Below are positions 44,985 to 54,189 of a stretch of 64,000 nucleotides of DNA, piece after piece. Made by a program: the position numbers and the translations under genes. How positions within the stretch are numbered: the first letter of the stretch is position 1; each line of letters opens with the position of its first letter. The notes beneath the pieces were generated by a model. That model saw only the letters and a list, made by a program, of their open reading frames with translations, made no database searches and had not been told where the DNA came from. Origin of the DNA: Erinaceus europaeus (Eukaryota; Chordata; Mammalia; Eulipotyphla; Erinaceidae); the NCBI RefSeq assembly GCF_950295315.1, contig NC_080176.1, positions 34,499,006-34,563,005 of the forward strand, given 5' to 3'.

Positions 44985-45154
44985 AAGAAGAAGAAGAAGA
45001 AGGAGAAGGAGAAGGAGAAGGAGGAGAAGGAGAAGGAGAAGGAGAAGGAGAAGGAGAAGGAGAAGGAGAAGGAGAAGGAGAAGAAGAAGAAGAAGAAGAA
45101 GAAGAAGAAGAAGAAGAAGAAAAAGAAGAAGAAGAAGAAGAAGAAGAAGAAGAA
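44985..45154. repeat. (GAA)n/(GGAGAA)n array, about 170 bp
   Basis: Arises from the A-tail of the SINE-1 just before it: AAG units, a GGAGAA block in the middle, then AAG again. On the minus strand it reads as a CTT/CTC tract that opens a poly-Leu frame. Confidence 0.95.
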
Positions 45155-45315
45155 AGTATTTTTGTATAACCATTATGCTATCTTTCCAACCTAGGAAAGC
45201 ACATTCAGATGAAGGTGAAATCGCTATTCCCACCCCCCCAATTTCAGAATGCAGATATGACGACTGGTGCTAAAGCAACCATGCATTATAAAACAATATT
45301 TAAAAAGAAATGTAG

Positions 45316-45505
45316 GGGCTGGGTAGTGGCCCACCTGGAAAAGCACACATGGTACAGTGCACAAGCACTGAGGTTCAAGCCCCAAGTCCCCACATGTGAA
45401 AGTGGGAAACTTCACCAGTGGAGAAGCAGTGTACTGGTATCTCTTCCTCCCTATCTCCCCCTTCCCTCTCAATTCCTATCTATATTTAAATTAATAAAAT
45501 ACTTT
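45316..45505 (+). mobile_element. SINE-2 copy
   Basis: 'gggctgggtagtggcccacc' head and 'aaattaataaaatactttta' tail. Confidence 0.85.
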
Positions 45506-45855
45506 TAAATAGTTTAGTTTCCTGACTCTATAGATTACCATACAAATTTTTTTGGATTTTTTTACAAGATTATGTGTCAGTTGCTGTTACTTTGAATTTA
45601 CCCTCACTTGCAGCCAGTTCTGGTCCTCTCTAATGCATTTCTTCCCTGCAATTGCACACTCTTTGTCACTTCAACTAAACCATATGCTCTTTGGGAATAT
45701 AGGTTCTAATACTGTACTTTACAGTACCAAAGTACTTGATGACTGACCTAGATTTCAAGAACTTGACTGTTACATAATTCTGAATAGGCCACTCATTTTT
45801 ATGTTACTTGGAATGAAATAAATTAATAGATTAAGCTCCTAACAGAAAAAGTTAT
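45506..45855. other. Low-copy intron 3 sequence
   Basis: No recognised element. Confidence 0.5.
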
Positions 45856-45859
45856 GTAG

Positions 45860-45988
45860 TAACCAGAGAGCATGAAATTTGTAAGTGTGAATCCTGAGGT
45901 TGATTCCTGGTATCACAATACACCAGAATTATGCTCTGGCACTCTCTCTTCCTCTCTCTCATTAATAAATTAGTAATTTTTAAAAGAA
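45860..45988 (+). mobile_element. SINE-3-like old copy
   Basis: 'cctgaggttgattcctggta' and 'ctctcattaataaattagta'. Confidence 0.6.
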
Positions 45989-46017
45989 AGTTATATAGCT
46001 GGGGAGGTGAGTAGTGA

Positions 46018-46222
46018 AAAAATATTTATTTATTCCCTTTTGTTGCCCTTATCATTTTATTGTTGTAGTCGTTGTTGGATAGGACAGAGAGAAAATGGAG
46101 AGAGGAGGGGAAGACAGAGAGGGGAAGAAAAAGACAGACACCTGCAGACCTGCTTCACCACTTGTGAAGTGACTCCCCTGCAGGTGGGGAGCCAGGGCTC
46201 AAACCAGGATCCTTATGCCAGT
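46018..46222 (-). mobile_element. SINE-1 copy, head lost
   Basis: Ends at 'ggatccttatgccagtgg' before the tRNA-like 5' part. Confidence 0.88.
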
Positions 46223-46249
46223 GGAAAAAAATTTTTTTTCCCCATAAAA

Positions 46250-46425
46250 ATGAGGGCCCACAAGGTAGTCCACCTAGAATGATGCTTGTCTTTCTAGGCA
46301 CGCAGTTCAGGTTTGAACCTGGGCCTTACAGCACTGAGGGTCGTTTCATTGTTGTGTATGACTCTCACACATTCTTGCTCTTGCTCTTACTCTTACTCTC
46401 TCTGAAAAAGTCTTCCTGAAGCAGT
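46250..46425 (+). mobile_element. Old diverged SINE
   Basis: 'ggtagtccacctagaatgat' head and 'caggtttgaacctgggcctt' B-box region. Confidence 0.6.
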
Positions 46426-46454
46426 GGAGCCCCATGTACAACAACAAAAATGAA

Positions 46455-46762
46455 TCCTTTATTTATTTATTTATTTACTTTATTTCCCCCAGGGTTATCA
46501 CTAAGGCTCAGAGGCAGCATTACAAATCCAAATCCACCACTCCAACACATCTCTCTCTCTCTCTTCTCTTTCTTTTTAATTTTATTAGATATGGCAGAGA
46601 GAAATTGAGAGAGGAAGGGGAGAGAGAGAGAGATAGATACCTGCAGACCTGCTTCACTGATTGTAAAGCAGACCCTCTGCAGGAGAGGAATGGGTGTTCA
46701 AACCTGGGTCCTTGTGCATGGTAATATGTGTGCTTAAGCGGGTGTACCACCCTCAACCCTGT
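46455..46762 (-). mobile_element. Composite SINE (long-tail piece plus SINE-2)
   Basis: 'cccagggttatcactaaggc' then 'tttaattttattagatatgg' to 'gcttaagcgggtgtaccacc'. Confidence 0.75.
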
Positions 46763-46805
46763 AAACATCAATCTTTTACAAAAAGATTACCTTATAAAAA
46801 TTCTC

Positions 46806-46962
46806 CCCCCCCCCAGGATTATTCCTGGGGCTCGGTGCCTGCACTACAAATCCACTGCTCCTGGCAGCCATCATTTTTTCCATTATTGTTGTTGCTGCCA
46901 TTATTGTTGTTGTTGTTGGATAGGACAGAGAAAAACTGAGAGGAGGGGAAGACAGAGTGGGA
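46806..46962 (-). mobile_element. SINE-1 long-tail 3' half
   Basis: 'aggattattcctggggctcg' to 'gaggggaagacagagtggga'. The 5' half is absent. Confidence 0.82.
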
Positions 46963-47069
46963 AGGAAACAGGATACTACTCATATATGTAAAGTAATATT
47001 TATCAGGTTATATAATCAAACAGATTGTTTCAAGTAACTCTGAATGAGTGGATAAGATTTCTAATTGTT

Positions 47070-47377
47070 GGGAGTCAGGCGGTAGCCCAGTGGGTTAAGC
47101 GCACATGGTGCTAGCTAGGCTCAAGGACTGGCGTAAAGATCCTGGTTCGATCCCCCAGCTCCCCACCTGTAGGGGAGTGGCTTCACAGGTGGTGAAACAG
47201 GTCTGTAGGTGTCTTTCTCTCCCACACACTGTCTTCCCCTCCTCTCTCTATTTCTCTCTGTCCTATCCAACAACAATGACAACAACCATAGCAATAACTA
47301 CAATAAAAAACAACAAGGGCAGCAAGAGGGGAAATAAATAAATAAATAAATATAAAAAAACTAAAATATATATATTA
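47070..47377 (+). mobile_element. SINE-1 copy, first of a tandem pair
   Basis: Flanked by aagatttctaattgtt at 47054-47069 and 47378-47393. Confidence 0.93.
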
Positions 47378-47393
47378 AAGATTTCTAATTGTT

Positions 47394-47691
47394 GGGAGTC
47401 GGGTGGTAGTGCAACTGGTTAAGCATACGAGGTACGAAGTGCAAGAACCAGCATAAGGATCCTGGTTCAAACCCTCGGCTCCCCACCTGCAGGGGAGTCG
47501 CTTCATAGGCGGTGAAGCAGGTCTGTAGGTGTCTATCTTTCTCTCTCCCTCTCTGCCTTCCCCTCCTCTCTCCATTTCTCTCTGTCCTGTCCAACAATGA
47601 CGACATCAATAACAATAATAATAACTACAACAACAATATAAAACAAGGGCAACAAAAGGGAAAATAAATAAATAAATAAATAAATAAATAA
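47394..47691 (+). mobile_element. SINE-1 copy, second of a tandem pair
   Basis: Flanked by the same 16-bp word at 47378-47393 and 47692-47707. Confidence 0.93.
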
Positions 47692-47814
47692 AAGATTTCT
47701 AATTGTTTTAGCAATCATACAGCTGTAATTATTGCAAGGAACTTGTCCCCAGGCCTCTAGTTCCATGAAGAAGGTTTCTCTCTAAATATATTACTGGTCT
47801 TTCCCATTTATCCT

Positions 47815-47872
47815 TTCTTTTTTTTTTTTAAATATTTATTTTATTTATTTGTTCCCTTTGTTGCCCTCATTC
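47815..47872 (-). mobile_element. SINE-1 A-tail fragment
   Basis: Only the T-run and 'tgttccctttgttgccctc' remain. Confidence 0.6.
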
Positions 47873-47949
47873 ATCCTTTCTTAAAGAGATATCTTTTCTG
47901 ATTCATGAAACTTGGGAGAAGGAAGGGCTATTTGACTTAGCAATTCTTT

Positions 47950-48228
47950 TTTTTTTTTTTAATTTTTTTTATTTACTTGTTTCCCTTTTGTGGCCCTTGT
48001 TTTTTATGGTTGTTATTGATGTTGTCATTGCTATATAGGACAGAGAGAAATGGAGAGAGGAGGGGAAGACAGAGAGGGGGAAAGAAAGACACCTGCGGAC
48101 CTGCTTCACCACTTGTGAAGTGACTCCCCTACAAGTGAGGAGCTGCGGGCTGGAACCAGGATCCTTATGCCGGTCCTTGCGCTTTGCACCACGTGCGCTT
48201 AACCCACTGCGCTACCGCCTGACTCCCA
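47950..48228 (-). mobile_element. SINE-1 copy with 15-bp target duplication
   Basis: acttagcaattcttt is repeated at 47935-47949 and 48229-48243. Confidence 0.93.
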
Positions 48229-48329
48229 ACTTAGCAATTCTTTCAGGCACAAGTATACATAGAGAGTATAGACTGAGCTCTGACAATGAAGAAGGATAAT
48301 GCAGGTAGATCAAATAGTCCCCATTCTGT

Positions 48330-48560
48330 TTATTTTTTTCTGTTGCTGGACTTTATCACTCTGGACTAACTTTTTTAGAGGAGACAGAGAGAGAAGGAGG
48401 AGAAGGAGGAAAAGAGGAGGAGATGGAGGAGATTAGAGGGAAAGATATCACAGCACTGAAATTTCCTCTAATGTAGTGGGGCTAAGTTCAAACATAGGTT
48501 GACACATAACATTGCATGCACACTATCCAGGTGAGCTACTTGCTAGTCCTTCCCCATTCA
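48330..48560 (-). mobile_element. Old diverged SINE
   Basis: GGA-rich body, 'aagttcaaacataggttgac' reversed B-box and 'ccaggtgagctacttgctag' reversed head. Confidence 0.55.
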
Positions 48561-48659
48561 ATGCTATTTGAGGTCTCAGTGAAGGCAATACTCCTAAGTG
48601 TCTTACCAGACTTTAGCTTAGTTTCCATGGCGTTCATTATTTTTTGCATTAGTGTATCT

Positions 48660-48850
48660 TAGCAGAAAAGTTTGTATTTTCCTACATATTTAGAGAGGTA
48701 GAGACAGGAAGATGTAGAAAAGACAGAGTGAGAGCAAAGAGATGCCAAAGTGCCTCCCTGCCACCATAGCTCCCCTTGCTCCATGTGGCACTGACAGCTG
48801 AGCTCAGGCTCTCATACACAGTAAGGCTAAACCCTACCTTTTGAGCCAAA
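48660..48850 (-). mobile_element. Old diverged SINE
   Basis: 'agagaggtagagacaggaag' body and 'gctgagctcaggctctcata' reversed B-box region. Confidence 0.5.
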
Positions 48851-48912
48851 ATGGTTTTGCCAGTATAAACTCAGTATCAGTTTTTCATACAAACAAGCCT
48901 TTTATGTTCAAT

Positions 48913-49621
48913 TGTTGGGGCTCTGTGTAAGCTTGATAGAGCTTAGGGAGAACTCCCCCCATCCTTGGATGGAGGTCTGAGAAGATACCCTCTTGTTAGT
49001 CTCTCTCAACTGAGGTGAGCAAAGGGGAGAAATCGTCTCTCAGACTAAGTTCTTCCCTTCTTGACTCGCAAGCCCACAGAAACCTCAATACCTCTCTCCA
49101 TTAACTGCAGGCCACATGGCTGCCTACCTTAAGATTCATCTACTCAAAGTTCACCTCACCTTCTGATCACAGAGGAAAACACACCTTATCACACACTCGA
49201 TCATATACCTCAGACCCCAGACAAGAGAAATTCCAAACTATATGGCCTTTTGATATCCATCTTCTCTCTGTCTCACCCTACTGGTTTAACCCCTATGCTT
49301 CTCTCAAATACCTTTGGATAATTAAGTTGCTTGCGTCATGGAGAATAACTGTCTTGTATCTCATCAATTCCTGTCATACCAGTCCCCTACCATAGGGGCA
49401 AGCCGACCTTTAAGAAACTTGTAATTTCTGACATGTTTGAAATATGGTCTTTGTTTGGTTTTCTATTTAAACTCATGACCACCTGCCAATAAACGAGATT
49501 TGAGATTTGAGAGCACACTTCAGTCTCCCCGGTGTCTTTGCTTCGTTTCATCCCTTGAGCAAGTGAGAGAGAGCTGGTCAATTGCCTTCCTGCTGGAGAT
49601 CACCCCGTCAGAAAGCTGACA
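48913..49621 (+). mobile_element. Solo LTR of an endogenous retrovirus (6-bp target duplication)
   Basis: 709 bp beginning TGTTGGGGCT and ending GCTGACA (TG...CA). ttcaat flanks it perfectly at 48907-48912 and 49622-49627. A TATTTAAA promoter-like box near 49468 is followed by AATAAA at about 49490 and a U5-like stretch. No internal viral genes are present. Six-base duplications are typical of class II (ERVK-type) elements. That assignment is inferred. Confidence 0.85.
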
Positions 49622-49648
49622 TTCAATAAAACTCAACTCTATACATTT

Positions 49649-49669
49649 TTATTATTATTATTATTATTA
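49649..49669. repeat. (TTA)n microsatellite
   Basis: About seven ATT units just right of the solo LTR. Confidence 0.9.
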
Positions 49670-49739
49670 CAACGGGAGCCTTAGGCATGCACAATACCAG
49701 TGCTAAGCAAAGTGCTTAGCATGACAATTTGCTCATTCT

Positions 49740-49928
49740 TTTAGATGCTTTATTAAAGGGGCAGGAGACAGAGTCAGGAAGACAAGGAAGACACCGTTAA
49801 CACCCACACCACCGCTGATGGAACTCCCAGTGTAGTCCATTATCTCGTGTGATGCTGGGGCTCAGACTTGGGCCCTGACAAATAGTAAGGTGCATGCTTT
49901 ACCAGGTAAGCTATCGCCAGGTACCCTG
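49740..49928 (-). mobile_element. Old diverged SINE
   Basis: 'ggagacagagtcaggaagac' body and 'accaggtaagctatcgccag' reversed head. Confidence 0.55.
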
Positions 49929-50009
49929 CAACTCTATTTTAAATGCAACTCAGTGTTCCATTACTATAATTACCTTCAATTATAAAAGACTGTGACACAG
50001 AAAAGCAGT

Positions 50010-50318
50010 ACCTGGGGCTGGACAGTAGTGCACCAGGTAAAATGTACAAAGTACAAACGCAAGGACTTGCACAGGATCCCGTTTCGAGACCCCAGCTCCC
50101 CACATGCAGGGGGGTCGCTTCATAAGCGGTAAAGGAGGTCTGCAGGTGTCTATCTTTCTCTCTCCATCTCTGATTCCCTTCCTTTCTCAATTTCTCTCTG
50201 TCTTATCCAACAACAGCAACAGCAGCAGCAATAGTGAAAAAAAGATGGCTGCCAGTAGCTGTGGACGCATGGTGCACTGAGCCCCAGCAATATAACCCTG
50301 GAGGCAAAAAATAATAAT
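50010..50318 (+). mobile_element. SINE-1 long-tail copy
   Basis: 'ggggctggacagtagtgcac' head and 'ataaccctggaggcaaaaaa' tail. Confidence 0.9.
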
Positions 50319-50978
50319 AAAAAGCAGTACCCCTCACAATGATTCTACTTTAAGGTTCTAGGATACAGCCTGAAATTTAAAGTTGTTAAAGCACTTGCAA
50401 AAATTAAATCATACCTTATGGCTGAGTTGATAAATGATTACTCAAAAAATGCTGTAGCATCATAATTAGCTTTGTGCACCTGCAAATACAGGTGAACAGA
50501 AGAGGAAAGAATCACCTTTGAAAAAATAAGGATGGCCTATAAGATGACTATCTTTCACACTTGAGATCTGAGTCAGTGAGACAATATTAGTAGATCTAGG
50601 ACCAAAATACAGTGTGTGACATAAAAGTCACTCTACTCTCTCAAAAGCTAATTGTTTCCCATAGTACTTCATCCAAAGGGGCCTGCTACTTTTTTGACCT
50701 GGATCTTCTGTCAATTCTGAGGTGCTATTAATTTCACTTCATTCATTCAACCAAAATTTGCTGTGTACCTACTATACTAAATACCATTTCCTGTGAGATG
50801 ATTCCATTATGCATTTTCCTGGAAGAAAAAAAAGGAGTGGAGGAAGTAGAGAAAAATAACGATTTAGGGGATTATCTAACCTATGCAAGAAATTAAGTAT
50901 TTATGAAAAATACTAAGACATGCTTATTTTAGAATGAATCAAGAGGAAACTGGAAGAAAAAAAAAAAAACTTTGGTAC
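50319..50978. other. Intron 3 next to exon 3
   Basis: Mostly low-copy. 'gctgtgtacctactatacta' near 50760 may be an ancient MIR/L2 remnant. Confidence 0.45.
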
Positions 50979-51161
50979 CTGTATCCCAGTTCTTCACTGA
51001 GATGAATCATATGAAGGATATATGATTCCTTGCTTGTTCCAGTGAGACCAGGCAAGAGTAAGATAGTAGGTCTATTGTTGGCATCCTTGTAACACTTACT
51101 CTTATCATTATCAAACCAGTCCAGTGAAATCTGTCCTCCATCTGCAGTTTTAATAAGCTCA
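50979..51161 (-). CDS. ABHD3: ABHD3 coding exon 3 (start of hydrolase fold, PGLTG loop)
   Basis: This 183-nt exon completes Asn104 and encodes ELIKTADGGQISLDWFDND and onward to SEELGY, residues 105-164, plus two bases of Arg165. The TILLLPGLTGTSKESY stretch (about 135-150) is the strand and loop that carries the oxyanion-hole region in this hydrolase family. The acceptor is GAATTTCAG|T, with a rather weak pyrimidine tract. The donor is ACAG|GTACC. Open reading continues a few codons into the intron and upstream of the acceptor, but those flanks are not coding: the in-frame Met just before the exon lies in the acceptor tract. Substitutions from human cluster in the variable NDKSKCYKDANN loop. 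Confidence 0.96.
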
Positions 51162-52101
51162 CTGAAATTCAAAGACACTACTCATTAAATGTTTCAAGTT
51201 ATATCTTATTATTGTCTTACTTTTAAAACATATGACATTCTACCAGTGTTTACTAATGCATATCTCACCTTTTTAATAAGAATGTAATGAAGATTGGTAA
51301 CATGAATTATTTCCAACAACTTGTCTTTAAAAAGCACATAAAAATGAACAACATGTACTTCAAATATTTATCTTAATAATTTCATTATCTAAAATACCTA
51401 GCACTTAACCCCTATTTGATTGTGGTCACCCAAATAATTCATCTGGAGATTATGAATAAGTAAAAATGCTGATTTGATCACTGCTCTGGCTCTCTGACTC
51501 AATTCCTTACATCGTATACTATAAGATTTGTTTCCTTATCATTTTAAGGTACTTCTAGAAGAATATTTGTGAACATATAGAATTTTCCCAGTGTAAGTTC
51601 TAGGCAACACAGGGAATTCCAGAAAGTCTAGATGACTCAGGAAAATTAATAACAATTCACCTGACTGCTGACATATTCTGGGCCATATTTTTAACATCTC
51701 AAGGACATTAGCATCAAGAAGCTATTCGAAATCATTTCACAGGGGCCCATCACACCAAATTAAAACTAACATACTTCTTTCCCTTGCCCCCCCCCCCCAG
51801 GTCAGCATCAAAGGATCTGGGTCCTCCAGGATAAAACGTGACAAATCAGGAAATAACCCCCCCAAACATGCCCTTCATTCTAAAAATAAATAAACTATTT
51901 ATATCAGGTGTCTGGGGAAAATGTGGAAGAGCAAATATCTGAATATTGTCCTGCTCGTAGATACGGGCTGAGGAGGTATCTTTCACTTCCATTCCCTTTC
52001 TTTTTTGTTTCTTATTAAATCAGAGATTCTATTAGCCAAGAACGGAGAGTAGGGGGTGGCTATAATCCTGGGGAAGTGCTGGGCAGTGGAAATGCACTTA
52101 C
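51162..52101 (-). other. ABHD3 intron 2
   Basis: 940 bp between consensus splice sites. Repeat-poor, with a C13 run at about 51788-51800. No recognised element. Confidence 0.85.
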
Positions 52102-52265
52102 TTCCTGTATTGCACCTGGGGCTTGGACGTGATGAAAGGTCTCAGTAAGGTCTGCCCTCGACTCTCCCAGCACCACACGGTCGGGTAGTAGGTCTCGGTC
52201 AGCACCGGGCAGTGGTCCTGCAGGAAGCGGCTGAACGTCTCGGCCCCGGTCACCAGCTGGGGTTT
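52102..52265 (-). CDS. ABHD3: ABHD3 coding exon 2
   Basis: This 164-nt exon encodes residues 50-103 plus two bases of Asn104. It starts KPQLVTGAETFSRFLQDHCP and includes TETYYPTVWCWESRGQTLLR, the conserved segment before the hydrolase core in ABHD1, ABHD2 and ABHD3. The acceptor is GGCTTCCCGCAG|AAA. The donor is AGGAA|GTAAGTG, a near-consensus site. It lies inside the CpG island, 525 bp downstream of exon 1. An overlapping 166-codon frame on the same strand (52060-52560) is a GC-driven shadow. Confidence 0.95.
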
Positions 52266-52713
52266 CTGCGGGAAGCCTCGAGCAGTGAGCGCTCAAAGCC
52301 ACGATGGTCCCCTCGCGCGACCCCCCAGACAGCGGCTCCTGAGAGCCAGGTGCGGGTGATATGCAGTCACCGCGGACTTGAAAACTGGCTCGTCGAAACC
52401 CTCGACTGAAAAAGGCGAGAGCTGGGGCAAGAGGGTCTTTCCCAAAAGCGTCCCAGCATCGTGGAGAGGCGGCTGTGCCCCGTGAGCGCCAAGGTCGGAG
52501 GGCCTGAGCTGCGGTGCCCACGCGGACCTGAGCCCTCGGCAGCCCAGCAGGGCCGTTCATCCCGCACCCCGCGGGGCCAGGGCTAGGGGCGTCTCTCCTG
52601 CACCCAGTCAGGGGTCAGGGGCGTCCATCCCGCACCCAGCGGAGCTAGGGCGCTCCCTCCCGCCCGAGGCCGGAAGGCCACTTGGTGCAGGAGCTCGTCT
52701 CCAGCCGGCCGCT

Positions 52714-52740
52714 CCCCCCCCCCGCCCCCCCCCCCCCGCC
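52714..52740. repeat. Intron 1 C10-G-C13 homopolymer tract
   Basis: Ten Cs, a G, thirteen Cs and then GCC lie about 55 bp past the exon 1 donor. On the sense (minus) strand this is a pair of long G runs. The length may also be affected by sequencing or assembly error. Confidence 0.8.
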
Positions 52741-52790
52741 TTCAGCAAACCAGTGCCGCGGTCCCGGACGGCCGCGCCGCCCCCGCGCAC

Positions 52791-52937
52791 CTTGGCAACG
52801 CTGCTCAGGTAGTAGCAGGCGTAGGCAACGCTGAAGCCCAGGATCAGGGATAGACCCACGCCCGAGCCGAAGAAGCCGACGCGGACTTGGTGTTCCAGGT
52901 ACAGGGAGATTTCCCGGGAGAGCATCCGCAGGTCCAT
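52791..52937 (-). CDS. ABHD3: ABHD3 coding exon 1 (start codon and membrane anchor)
   Basis: This 147-nt exon encodes residues 1-49, beginning MDLRMLSREISLYLEHQVRV. Residues about 21-47 are a hydrophobic segment rich in Gly, Leu, Phe and Val, consistent with the signal-anchor helix of a type II membrane protein. The start codon has a good context (GGCCATGG). Human ABHD3, as I recall it, starts five residues earlier with MQRLA. Here the aligned upstream codon reads Ser (TCC) rather than Met, so the downstream Met is the likely start. The donor is CCAAG|GTGCG. The frame stays open past the donor into a GC-rich intron, which is not coding. Confidence 0.95.
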
Positions 52938-53129
52938 GGCCGGCCTCCTGGACCGCGGGCGCTAGGTTCGGGTGCCGCTAGACAGGGGACTCCCCCAGAC
53001 CTCCACCACCGCGGCCCCGGCCGCACACTGCTCGGTTTCCGCCAACCCGGCTGCGGAGCGCGCTGGGAGGAGTGGCCGGGCCGCGGGGGCCGCCAGCTCC
53101 GAAGCCGCCTGGGAGGTGTAGCCCCGCCG

Positions 53130-53380
53130 CCCCGCCCTCCCCCGCGCTGCCCCGCCCATCCCATGCACCGCCGGGCCTGCTCCGCTCCGTCCCTCCTTCG
53201 CCCCGTCCCGCCCTCTCCGCCCGCCCTTCCTTCGCCCCGCCCCCTCCTTCGCCTGCTCGCCCCGCCCCGCCCTATCACCCCGCCCTATCACCCCGCCCTC
53301 TCCTCCAGCCCCTCCTTCGCCCGGCCCCCTCCTTCGTTCTCCCTCCCCCCCCCCCGCCCTGCCCACTCCCTGCCCGGCCC
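53130..53380 (-). other. G-run-rich, GC-skewed promoter tract
   Basis: The plus strand is a near-continuous series of C-runs of three or more (ccccgccct repeated, then 11 or more Cs near 53346-53356). The minus strand, which is the ABHD3 sense strand, is therefore G-rich. The unit ccccgccctatca appears twice in a row near 53265-53290. G-quadruplex potential is inferred from the run spacing. Confidence 0.6.
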
Positions 53381-53422
53381 TGCGGTCTAGGAACCCTCCA
53401 GAGAAGCTGCCCCAGGCCTGGT

Positions 53423-53614
53423 CACGCTCAGCCCCGACCGTGAGTGGCTGCCGGACAGTGATCAGGATTCTGGAGAAGCAGACCAGTCTTGTGATGCGCA
53501 TTCAGGTCTCTGGGCTGCCACGCTCAGCCCGGACCGTGAGTGGCTACCGGACAGTGATCAGGATTCTGGAGAAGCAGACCAGTCTTGTGATGCGCATTCA
53601 GGTCTCTGGGCTGC
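53423..53614. repeat. Perfect-length tandem duplication, 2 x 96 bp
   Basis: Copy 1 is 53423-53518 and copy 2 is 53519-53614, each beginning cacgctcagccc. They differ at only about two positions (ccccgacc against cccggacc, ggctgccgg against ggctaccgg). Because 96 is divisible by 3, a plus-strand frame repeats a 32-residue peptide twice (53440-53652). I see no family match for that peptide. The block sits at the outer edge of the CpG island. Confidence 0.95.
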
Positions 53615-53919
53615 CACCTGCCACAGTGACCTTGAACGCTGAGTACAGTTGAGGGTCTGCGCGAAAATTCTTGAATAAACTAACAGTTTGTGGTGCCAGG
53701 AGTGTGCCTGGGATTCAAAGATGGGGCGGGGTGGGGGGCGCTAATGTCCCAAGTAAGAATTCAGGACAGTGTGAAAATACCTTCTGTTTTTCAGGAAGTT
53801 GTGCTACATGCCCCCCTTTCCTCCCTCTCACTCCCATCCACCCCTTATTGCCAAAAGAACATTCTAAAAACAGTCAACCCAACCGTGGGACCATTCATTC
53901 ACGACTTCATGTCTTTATT

Positions 53920-54090
53920 TAAACAAATATTTATTTATTGGATAGAAACAGAGAAATAGGGAAGAGGGAGTAGAGGGAGGGACAGACAGAGAGACACTCA
54001 TAGCACCACCACTTCACTGCTTGTGAAGCCCCCCCTCATCACCCCAGAGGTGGGGACTGGGATTTGAACCAGGGCCTATCCAGGAACTTG
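53920..54090 (-). mobile_element. SINE-2-like copy
   Basis: 'atatttatttattggataga' to 'ttgaaccagggcctatccag'. The head is lost. Confidence 0.75.
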
Positions 54091-54189
54091 CCCTATAAAG
54101 CAGCAGTGGTAGGGATTGCCCCACTCTCTAAAGGGAGGTTGGGTCATCCTACTCTGTACCATCCCCCAGATTTCTGTCTAGGCCTTTAA

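Larger units (their letters stand above)
373..52937 (-). other. ABHD3: ABHD3 gene, 5' portion (coding exons 1-5 with introns)
   Basis: ABHD3 is a single-pass membrane alpha/beta-hydrolase reported to cleave phosphatidylcholines with medium-chain or oxidatively shortened acyl chains. Five coding exons (147, 164, 183, 46 and 113 nt) splice in frame into about 217 codons that match my memory of mammalian ABHD3 almost throughout. Introns: 1 is 52266-52790, 2 is 51162-52101, 3 is 30112-50978, 4 is 486-30065, and intron 5 begins at 372 and leaves the window. Exon phases are 0, 2, 2, 0 and 2. The nucleophile Ser falls at residue 215 from the Met chosen here, which equals human Ser220 once five extra human N-terminal residues are added. 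The exons with the acid and the His are outside the window. Introns 3 and 4 are filled with repeats. Confidence 0.95.
52130..53480. promoter_or_regulatory. CpG island and presumed ABHD3 promoter
   Basis: This is the only long GC-rich, CpG-dense segment in an otherwise AT-rich window. It covers exons 1 and 2, intron 1 and about 500 bp upstream of the start codon. Several CCGCCC/GGGCGG motifs (GC-box-like) occur between 53110 and 53370, and I see no TATA box near the start codon. Transcription from a TATA-less CpG promoter leftwards (minus strand) is inferred. Bidirectional activity towards the right is possible, but no exon was found there. Confidence 0.85.

Noticed and set aside
44679..45233. 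184-codon poly-leucine frame on the minus strand
   Set aside because: Produced by the CTT/CTC array and the adjoining SINE-1. Low-complexity artefact.
47070..47707. Repeat-spacer pattern resembling a CRISPR array
   Set aside because: The three identical words are SINE target duplications about 310 bp apart in a mammalian intron.
52844..53501. Several long overlapping frames on both strands (up to 179 codons)
   Set aside because: High-GC sequence has few stop codons. The Arg/Gly/Pro-rich products match nothing, and only the ABHD3 exon 1 frame is supported.
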